NCBI GenBank assembly: GCA_025356735.1
Contig: JANXRT010000114.1
Span: 1 to 20,372 of the forward strand
Direction of reading: 5' to 3'
Length of the DNA stretch: 20,372 bases
Source: Acetobacteraceae bacterium
Lineage (GTDB): Bacteria > Pseudomonadota > Alphaproteobacteria > Acetobacterales > Acetobacteraceae
Position numbers and translations under genes: made by a program. This document shows, piece after piece, positions 14,791-20,372 of the stretch. Every line of letters begins with the position of its first letter. The first letter of the stretch is position 1. Under the pieces are notes generated by a model. That model did not search any database. It was not told the origin of the DNA and was given only the letters and a program-made list of their open reading frames with translations.

Positions 14791-16284
14791 CCGCCGCAGT
14801 GGCAGCGTCCAGGCCAGCAGCATAATCGCCACCGAGAAGCTGGCGATGGTCAGGAACACGGCGCGGAACGCATCCGCGACCTCGCTCTGCACGATCGCCC
14901 GGCGCACCGCATCCAGCCCGTCCATCGCCGCCGGACCCTGCTGCACCATCCTGTAGAAAAGTTCGGCGGTGTCGGCGTCGGCCGCTGCCAGCACGGAAAA
15001 CAGCACCGCCCCGGCCAGCGCCACGCCCAGTGCCGAGCCGAGCGAGCGCGATAGCTGGACCGCCCCGGCGGCGGCACCGAGCTGGTGCGACTTGGCCAGG
15101 TGCTGCACGGTCAGCTGCGCCACCGGCATTGCGCTGCCCTGGCAGAACGCGCCGATCGTCATCATCAGCGGCAGCTCGATCCGATCGAGGTGCGGCGCCA
15201 GGAACGCCAGCCCAACCAGACTAAGCGCCGTCACCGCCAGACCGATGCTGGGAAAGATCGCGGTGCGTCCGGTGATCGAGACCAGCCGCCCGGTGATCAT
15301 CGACCCCGATCCGACGCCGATGGTGAAGGGCAGCAGCAGGAAGCCGATCTCCGACGGGCCAGCGCCGTCCACCACCTGAAGGTAAAGCGGCAGGAACGTG
15401 ATCTGCGCCACCAGCGAGGCTCCCGCGAACCCGGCCATCGCGTTCGCCCGCCAGATCGCCGGCTGCCGTAGCAGCTGCATCGGCAGTAGCGGGGCGGCGT
15501 GATGCTTCTCCTGCCACAGCAGTGCCAGCAGCGAGAGAACGGACAAAGCCAGCAGCCCGCCGACGATGCCGAGCGATCCTGGGCTGAGCCGCCTGATCTG
15601 CTCCATCGCCACCAGCAGCGGCGTGACGAAGCTCGTCAGCAGCAGCAGCCCGACGGCATCGAAGCCGCGTGCGCCGCCGGCTGCCACCCGCGCCGGCAGC
15701 CGCAGGACCAGCACCACGGCCAGCGCGCTCAGTGGCAGGGTATAGAGAAAGATCGAGCGCCAACCGAAAGCCTGGGTTAGGAAGCCGCCGGCGATCGGGC
15801 CGATCGTGCTGCCGAGCACGATCATGGTGGCGAGGTAGCCCTGAAAATGGCCCCGGTCGCGCGCCGGCACGCTCTCGCCGATCAATGCCTGCGACAAGGT
15901 CATCAGCCCGCCGCCGCCCAGGCCCTGGAAGGCGCGGGTGATGGTCAGGATCGTCATGCTCGGCGCCAGCGCGCTGGCCAGCGATCCCGCCACGTACATC
16001 GCCAGCGCCACCAGCATCAGCATCCGGCGCCCGAACAGGTCCGCCAGCCGCCCATAGACCGGCGCCGCGATGGTGTTGGCGACCAGATACGAAACGACCA
16101 CCCAGACCACCCGATCGACCTCGCCGAGCGACCGCGCGATCGCCGGCAGGGCGGCGCTGATCGTCGTGCCATCGGCGACTGCCAGGAACACCGGCAGCAT
16201 GATCGGCGGGAACACCGACCAGAACATCCGGCGGCGTTCGGCGCGCGGGTCGTCCGGCACGACTTCTGCGGCGCTCAGCGACAT
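14785..16284 (-). CDS. MFS transporter, DHA2-type (14-helix) drug/proton antiporter
   Basis: A 499-residue inner-membrane protein with about 14 hydrophobic segments. It shows motif A in the loop after helix 2 (GRLADLFGRRMLM, about 78-90), ITRAFQGLGGGGLM (116-129) and motif C, VLGSTIGPIAGGFL (157-170), the antiporter signature, so it is predicted to export a small molecule using the proton gradient. The start at ATG 16284 lies 12 nt after the stop of the exported hydrolase-fold gene, so the two form an operon; its own ribosome-binding site is weak and it may rely on coupling. The substrate is unknown. It ends in the CTATAG shared with the convergent epoxide hydrolase-like gene. Confidence 0.92.
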   Translation of the reverse strand: MSLSAAEVVPDDPRAERRRMFWSVFPPIMLPVFLAVADGTTISAALPAIARSLGEVDRVVWVVVSYLVANTIAAPVYGRLADLFGRRMLMLVALAMYVAGSLASALAPSMTILTITRAFQGLGGGGLMTLSQALIGESVPARDRGHFQGYLATMIVLGSTIGPIAGGFLTQAFGWRSIFLYTLPLSALAVVLVLRLPARVAAGGARGFDAVGLLLLTSFVTPLLVAMEQIRRLSPGSLGIVGGLLALSVLSLLALLWQEKHHAAPLLPMQLLRQPAIWRANAMAGFAGASLVAQITFLPLYLQVVDGAGPSEIGFLLLPFTIGVGSGSMITGRLVSITGRTAIFPSIGLAVTALSLVGLAFLAPHLDRIELPLMMTIGAFCQGSAMPVAQLTVQHLAKSHQLGAAAGAVQLSRSLGSALGVALAGAVLFSVLAAADADTAELFYRMVQQGPAAMDGLDAVRRAIVQSEVADAFRAVFLTIASFSVAIMLLAWTLPLRRL

Positions 16285-16296
16285 CTGCGTGCGACG

Positions 16297-17166
16297 CTAA
16301 AGGCTTTGCGCAAAGGCGGCGATGGCCCGCGCCACGGCCTGCGGCTGCTCCGGGAACAGCGCGTGCCCGGCATGGGGAATGACCACGACCTGCACCCGCT
16401 CGCCAAGCGCCGCCTTCAGCACGCCGGCGAATTTCCTTGGCGCCACGGTGTCGTCCTCAGCCTGGAGATCCAGGATTTTCGTGCTGCCGCCGGCGAACCA
16501 CAGATCGAGCGGCGTCGCTGCCGTGGCCGCCGCCTCCGCATCGTGCGTTGCCGGATACCAGCCGCCGAGCCAGACGCGCGGATCGTTGCCGGGCGCGAAG
16601 AAGGCGAGCTGCAGGTAGGCGAGCCGCTGCGGCTCGGAGTACTTCGGATTGCCGCTGCCGTCGATCGCCTCGCGCACCGCGTCCGAGATCGGCTTCTCGG
16701 TGACGCCCGGCGGCACCTTGCCAGCGGAGGCCGCGGCCATCACCAAGCCGCGCATCAGTTCCGGCCGGTCCGTCGCCAGCATGCGGCCGACGAAGTTGCC
16801 GAAGGCGTGGCCGACCACCACCACTGGCACGATCACCGGCCCAGCCTGCTCATGGACAATCACAGCGGCCACGTCGGCGGCGAAATCATGCAGGGTCAGC
16901 TTCTCCATCGGCCCGGCACTGGCGCCGACGCCGCGCGGCTGCGGCCGCAACACGCGAAACCCGTCCGCCGCCAGCAGCGCCGCGACCTCGGCATAGTCCT
17001 CCGCGCCACGTCCAAGTGACGGCAGGAACACGATCACCGGCCCGGCGCCCTCGGCGAGCACCTCGATCCGGGCGGCGCCCTGCTCGACGATAAACCGCAT
17101 CCCCGCCGCGTGCGCGTTCGAGAACACGCAAAAGCAGGTAAGCATCAAGCCGATTATTCTGGTCAT
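16297..17166 (-). CDS. Exported alpha/beta hydrolase-fold protein lacking the Ser nucleophile
   Basis: A 289-residue protein. Residues 1-20 are a signal peptide (MTRIIGLMLTCFCVFSNAHA, cut before AGM), so it acts in the periplasm or outside. The fold is clear: FLPSLGRGAEDY (oxyanion loop, 47-58), RPQPRGVGAS, an elbow strand VVVVGHAFGN (115-124), LDLQAEDDTVAP (acid Asp238/239) and HAGHALFPEQP (His268). The elbow would normally read G-x-S-x-G; here it is G-H-A-F-G, with Ala121 where the nucleophile belongs. The base and acid are kept, so the protein may be a non-hydrolytic binder, use another residue, or act on a substrate-assisted reaction. It is upstream of the MFS gene by 12 nt, suggesting binding or processing of the exported compound. 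ATG 17166 has AGGA close upstream. Confidence 0.85.
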   Translation of the reverse strand: MTRIIGLMLTCFCVFSNAHAAGMRFIVEQGAARIEVLAEGAGPVIVFLPSLGRGAEDYAEVAALLAADGFRVLRPQPRGVGASAGPMEKLTLHDFAADVAAVIVHEQAGPVIVPVVVVGHAFGNFVGRMLATDRPELMRGLVMAAASAGKVPPGVTEKPISDAVREAIDGSGNPKYSEPQRLAYLQLAFFAPGNDPRVWLGGWYPATHDAEAAATAATPLDLWFAGGSTKILDLQAEDDTVAPRKFAGVLKAALGERVQVVVIPHAGHALFPEQPQAVARAIAAFAQSL

Positions 17167-17269
17167 CCGTCCTGGCCGTCGATTACGGATGGCAAGCTAC
17201 CCGGTAATTGCGCGAGGTCCACCGGGGGCCTAGCTTCGAACCCGATCCATTCGCCGCAGGAGCCGACCG

Positions 17270-18100
17270 ATGAACGACGTTGTCGAGGTTGCCGAGACCG
17301 CCCGCGCCGACGCCCCGCCGCTGGGCGCCAAGGAAATTGCCGACATCGCCGAGCAGCTCAACCAGCTGCTGCGGCTGCGTACCAACCCGATCGGCATGAA
17401 GCTGTTCGAGGACTTGGCCGAGATGGAAAAGGTGCCCGGCGTGCGCCGGCCTGCACCCGGCAAGATTTTTTCGACGTGCCAGCTCGTCACCCAATCCCGC
17501 CTCGCGGGCTTCACCCTTGGCATCACCACAGAGAACGTGCCGGAATTCTCCAACTGCAGCGGCATTATCGGCCTTAGCCCGCCCAGCGAGGTCTATCTCT
17601 CCGGCCGCAAAATGCACGGCGTCTGGTTCGAGAACCTTGAGGCATCCGCTGCCCACCAGGCGCAGATGCCGCGGGTGCCGTCCGGAAAATATCACGGGCT
17701 GGTAGTTTCACCGTTGCGCTCGGCCCGGCTGGATCCGCCCGATGTCTGTTTGTTCTACGCCAACCCGGCGCAGATGATCCTGTTCATCAACGGGCTGCAA
17801 TGGCGCAACTACAAGCGCTTCGACTTCAGCGTCACCGGCGAGAGCGCCTGCGCCGACAGCTGGGGCAACGCGCTGAAGACTAAGACCGCCAGCCTGTCGA
17901 TCCCGTGCTTCGCCGAGCGCCGCTACGGCGGCGTCGCCGACGACGAGATGCTGATGGCCTGCCCGCCCGAGGATCTGCGCACCGCGGTGATTGGTTTGCA
18001 TGGGCTGTCCAAGGCCGGGCTGCGCTATCCGATCATGCCGTATGGACCCCAGGCGGAGCCGGCTGAGGGGATGGCGAAGAGTTATGCGGGGAAAAGCTGA
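17270..18100 (+). CDS. DUF169-family protein of unknown function
   Basis: A 276-residue protein with DUF169 features: LNQLLRLRTNPIGMKLFED near the N-terminus (30-48), a CQLVTQSR segment, NCSG, an ANPAQMILFINGLQW segment and SACADSWGNAL. Cysteines at 70, 96, 160, 194, 213 and 231 are the notable residues; whether they bind a metal or cofactor is unknown. No signal peptide or membrane segment, so it is probably cytoplasmic. ATG 17270 has AGGAG about 7 nt upstream. It is divergent from the exported hydrolase gene across a 103-bp gap that must hold both promoters, and repeat copy B begins at its stop codon. I cannot assign a reaction. Confidence 0.82.
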   Translation: MNDVVEVAETARADAPPLGAKEIADIAEQLNQLLRLRTNPIGMKLFEDLAEMEKVPGVRRPAPGKIFSTCQLVTQSRLAGFTLGITTENVPEFSNCSGIIGLSPPSEVYLSGRKMHGVWFENLEASAAHQAQMPRVPSGKYHGLVVSPLRSARLDPPDVCLFYANPAQMILFINGLQWRNYKRFDFSVTGESACADSWGNALKTKTASLSIPCFAERRYGGVADDEMLMACPPEDLRTAVIGLHGLSKAGLRYPIMPYGPQAEPAEGMAKSYAGKS

Positions 18101-18222
18101 AGCATGGGGCTCTGCCCCATACCCCGCAAAGGGGCCGTCGCCACTTTGAACCCCTTCACTTAGGTGATGTGCCCCGGGGCGCTCCCCGGCGGGGTCTGGG
18201 GCAAAGCCCCATCCTTTCTTTT
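18100..18222 (+). repeat. Intergenic hairpin repeat, copy B
   Basis: The second copy of the element at 12779-12897. It starts at the DUF169 stop and ends 14 nt before the epimerase ATG. Its hairpins are ATGGGGC/GCCCCAT (18104-18120, TCT loop), AAAGGGGC/GCCACTTT (18128-18147, one mismatch), CCGGGG/CCCCGG (18174-18189, CGCT loop) and TGGGGC/GCCCCA (18197-18211, AAA loop). The first and last hairpins are also near-perfect inverted repeats of each other. Confidence 0.85.
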
Positions 18223-18236
18223 AAGCCAAGGTTTTC

Positions 18237-19208
18237 ATGCAGCATTTTTTGATAACCGGCGGATGCGGTTTCATCGGCTCCCATCTCTGCGAGGCGCTGC
18301 TCCGCGGCGGCAACCGGGTGCGTGTGCTGGACGACCTGTCCTCCGGCCACCTCGAAAACCTGCCGCGCAACGTTGAATTCCAGCGCGGCGACGTCGCCGA
18401 TCCGCAGGCGGTGGCTGCCGCGCTGCGCGACATCGACGGCTGCTTTCACCTGGCGGCGATCGCTTCGGTCGAAAAGGGCCAGCAGGACTGGCGCGGCACC
18501 CACCGGGTCAATCTTTCCGCGACCATCAACCTGTTCGACACGATCCAACGCCAGATCGACCCGGATCGCCGCAAGATCCCCGTGGTCTATGCGTCGTCTG
18601 CGGCGGTCTATGGCGACTGCCGCACCATGCCAATCACCGAAACCATGGAAAAGCGTCCATTATCGGCCTATGGCGCCGACAAATACGGCTGCGAGCTGCA
18701 CGCGGGTGTCGCCACTCATGTCTTCGGAATTCCAACCGTCGGGTTACGCTTCTTCAACGTCTATGGCCCGCGGCAGGACCCGAAATCGCCCTATTCCGGC
18801 GTGATATCGATCTTCTGCGACCGACTAAGCGCGGGCCAGACGGCGAACGTCTTCGGCGACGGATTGCAGTCGCGCGACTTCATCCATGTCGGCGACGTGG
18901 CGGCGGCACTGGTCGCCGCCATGACCCGGCTTCCGCCCGATGCTGCCGTGTTCAATGTCTGCACCGGCACGCCCACCACCGTGCTGGACCTCGCACGCGC
19001 CATTGCTGATTTGCGCGGCACCAAGCCACAACTCCGGATGATGCCGGCCCGAAGCGGTGAGGTTCGCCATTCGGTGGGATCGACCCGGCTTACCAGCGAG
19101 ATGCTCGGCCTGGGCGCGGCGATTCGGCTGGAGGAGGGGCTTCGCGACGTGCTGGCCTGGCTGGATCAGAAATCAGGTGTAAACGCCGAGATGGCGCGTC
19201 GGGCGTAG
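18237..19208 (+). CDS. NAD-dependent sugar-nucleotide epimerase/dehydratase (GalE-like)
   Basis: A 323-residue extended short-chain dehydrogenase. TGGCGFIGSHL (7-17) is the NAD-binding glycine motif; Ser121 in YASSAAVYGD and Tyr145/Lys149 in SAYGADKYGCE form the catalytic triad; LRFFNVYGPRQDP and GDGLQSRDFIHVGDVA are the sugar-nucleotide-binding segments. The pattern fits UDP-hexose 4-epimerases such as GalE and WbpP, acting in the cytoplasm to make precursors for polysaccharide; the exact sugar is uncertain. ATG 18237 has AAGG about 7 nt upstream. The convergent GT4 glycosyltransferase gene ends 7 nt away, so both may serve one glycan cluster that continues to the right. Confidence 0.9.
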   Translation: MQHFLITGGCGFIGSHLCEALLRGGNRVRVLDDLSSGHLENLPRNVEFQRGDVADPQAVAAALRDIDGCFHLAAIASVEKGQQDWRGTHRVNLSATINLFDTIQRQIDPDRRKIPVVYASSAAVYGDCRTMPITETMEKRPLSAYGADKYGCELHAGVATHVFGIPTVGLRFFNVYGPRQDPKSPYSGVISIFCDRLSAGQTANVFGDGLQSRDFIHVGDVAAALVAAMTRLPPDAAVFNVCTGTPTTVLDLARAIADLRGTKPQLRMMPARSGEVRHSVGSTRLTSEMLGLGAAIRLEEGLRDVLAWLDQKSGVNAEMARRA

Positions 19209-19215
19209 CTGCGCC

Positions 19216-20301
19216 TCATCCCAGCCCGTCGAACAACGCGGCATAGGTTAAAAACATTGCTTCCTGATCGTAGTCCCGAACTGCCTTGGCAAGATTCGCC
19301 TGGCCAATCGAATGGCGCAGCATGGGCGAAGCCAGCAGCCTGAGAACGCTGCCAGCCAACGCCTGGTCATCCAGCGCGACTATGAAATCGTTGTTCTCGG
19401 CTGCCAGCATCGCGCGAACGTCCCCAACATCGGTGCCCGCGACCGGCAATCGCGCCGCCATCGCCTCCAGCACGGTCAGCGGCATCTGTTCCGTATCGGA
19501 TGACAACGCGAAAATATCGAAGCTACCCAGAATCTCCTGCGGTCGGGCCAGGTGGCCGGCAAAATACACCGTCTCAGCCACCCCAAGCTCCGCCGCGAGC
19601 CGTTCCAGTGCGGGCCGCTCTGCGCCGTCGCCGACAATCACCAGCCGTGCCGCCGCAGTCTGCCGCATGATGGCGAAGGCCCGAAGCAGCCGGGACAGAT
19701 TCTTCTCGGGGCGGAGGGCGGCCACGGTCCCGATCACCGGCCCGTCACCGGGCCAGTTCCCGGCCGACGCAGCCATATCGGAGCCATGCAGGTCGATCCC
19801 GTTCGGAACGTAATTCAGCCGCCTCCGCGGTAGGCGCCAGATATCGCGTGCAATGCCAAACAACGTTCGCGACGGCAGCACGACCCGGCAGAAGCGCAGC
19901 AGGATCCGGCGCGTCAGCACCCGGCGACGAATTTGATGGCTGCGTTCCTCCGGTCCGAAGCCATCCTCGATATGAATTTGGCGCACCAGCGTCGGTAGGT
20001 TGGCCATTGCCCACTCGATCGATCCCCAGTTGCTGGTGACCAGCACATCCGGCCGCGTCGCGTGCAGGAAGGCGCGGAACCTTCGCCGGTTGCCAAGCGT
20101 GTCGCCCTTATGGATCTCGACCGACGGGTAGCCGATCTCGATGTCCGCCGAGATGCGCTCGGCGCAGGCGTAGTTGCCGTCCATGGCGAGGATCGAATGG
20201 CGATAGCGCGGGCCGAACCGGTTGATCAGCGCCGCCGTGCGCACCTGCGGCCCGCCGACCGCGAACGTCGAGAACACGTGCAGCACGCTCAGGCGTTTCA
20301 T
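19216..20301 (-). CDS. Glycosyltransferase family 4 protein
   Basis: A 361-residue GT-B fold enzyme. The N-terminal acceptor domain opens with LHVFSTFAVGGPQVRTAALI (7-26), with the usual Gly-Gly loop. The donor domain carries VPNGID (165-170), GTVAALRPEKNLSRLLRAF (191-209), LVIVGDGAERPALE (220-233) and the E-x7-E motif in DTEQMPLTVLEAMA (Glu271 and Glu279), which holds the sugar nucleotide. It is likely a cytoplasmic retaining glycosyltransferase that adds one sugar to a lipid-linked glycan. ATG 20301 is preferred, with GGAG about 9-10 nt upstream; an in-frame GTG at 20340 would overlap the upstream gene. The upstream gene on the same strand ends 13 nt away, so this is part of an operon entering from the right. 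Confidence 0.92.
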   Translation of the reverse strand: MKRLSVLHVFSTFAVGGPQVRTAALINRFGPRYRHSILAMDGNYACAERISADIEIGYPSVEIHKGDTLGNRRRFRAFLHATRPDVLVTSNWGSIEWAMANLPTLVRQIHIEDGFGPEERSHQIRRRVLTRRILLRFCRVVLPSRTLFGIARDIWRLPRRRLNYVPNGIDLHGSDMAASAGNWPGDGPVIGTVAALRPEKNLSRLLRAFAIMRQTAAARLVIVGDGAERPALERLAAELGVAETVYFAGHLARPQEILGSFDIFALSSDTEQMPLTVLEAMAARLPVAGTDVGDVRAMLAAENNDFIVALDDQALAGSVLRLLASPMLRHSIGQANLAKAVRDYDQEAMFLTYAALFDGLG

Positions 20302-20314
20302 CGCCGCGGCTCCG

Positions 20315-20372
20315 TCAGGCGGCGTGGACCTGGACCGCACGCTCCAGGAAGCGCGCCGGCTCGGCGACCGGC
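20315..20372 (-). CDS. C-terminal end of an upstream gene (partial)
   Basis: One minus-strand frame from the right edge reads PVAEPARFLERAVQVHAA and stops at TGA 20317-20315, 13 nt before the GT4 start. Every codon but one ends in G or C, as in genuine genes here, and the spacing fits an operon. Nineteen codons are too few to identify the product. Confidence 0.5.
   Translation of the reverse strand, partial: PVAEPARFLERAVQVHAA

Noticed and set aside
15847..17019. 390-codon plus-strand open frame opposite the MFS and hydrolase genes
   Set aside because: Antisense shadow crossing a gene boundary; composition is Arg/His/Gln-rich and no domain is visible.
18100..18222. Repeat copy B as an ordinary rho-independent terminator of the DUF169 gene
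   Set aside because: The hairpins lack a following U tract of useful length (only a short CTTTCTTTT run after the last one), and copy A is placed where no upstream plus-strand gene ends. A partial terminator role cannot be excluded.
1..20372. tRNA, rRNA, integrase, transposase or prophage genes
   Set aside because: None recognised on either strand; the window looks like chromosomal DNA with one small intergenic repeat family.

Overview
The window is GC-rich and densely coded. Strong G/C preference at third codon positions, FecR/DUF6600 and PEP-CTERM proteins, and a characteristic GGGGCTCTGCCCC-type intergenic repeat suggest an alphaproteobacterium, probably Rhodospirillales/Acetobacteraceae. 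This placement is an inference from gene content and style; no marker gene is present.

Layout. (1) 1-4440, all on the minus strand: a FecR/DUF6600 envelope protein, a small membrane protein, a PAP2-type phosphatase, and an O-antigen ligase/polymerase-like membrane protein that runs off the left edge. This is an envelope or polysaccharide block. (2) 4701-4952, plus: a tiny Gly/Tyr-rich lipoprotein. (3) 4954-7943, minus: a translationally coupled pair of a gamma-glutamyltransferase-family Ntn hydrolase and an amidase-signature enzyme. (4) 7944-8273: an AT-rich upstream region, with a possible 16-codon leader ORF, ahead of a secreted PhoD-like phosphoesterase carrying a PEP-CTERM sorting tail (8274-10175, plus). 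(5) 10236-11464, plus: pcaHG (protocatechuate 3,4-dioxygenase), facing a BktB-type beta-ketothiolase (11508-12692, minus). (6) 12929-14790, plus: a coupled quinone-oxidoreductase-like MDR enzyme and an Asp-nucleophile alpha/beta hydrolase. These meet head-on a minus-strand pair of a DHA2-type MFS transporter and an exported alpha/beta hydrolase-fold protein lacking the nucleophile (14785-17166). (7) 17270-19208, plus: a DUF169 protein and a sugar-nucleotide epimerase. (8) 19216-20372, minus: a GT4 glycosyltransferase and the last codons of another gene.

How it fits together. Both ends of the window carry glycan genes (polymerase/ligase and PAP2 on the left; epimerase and GT4 on the right). 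The middle is a mix of small catabolic and export operons: aromatic ring cleavage plus thiolase, amide hydrolysis, and oxidoreductase plus hydrolase. Convergent pairs are packed very tightly, with a 6-bp overlap at one junction and 1-7 bp gaps at two others.

The most interesting signals are three. First, two diverged copies of a roughly 120-bp intergenic element each fold into four hairpins, and stem sequences differ between copies while pairing is kept. Second, the GGT-family enzyme has lost the residues that bind gamma-glutamyl and is coupled to an amidase, which resembles the hpxW/amidase arrangement. Third, the exported alpha/beta hydrolase has Ala in the nucleophile-elbow position.
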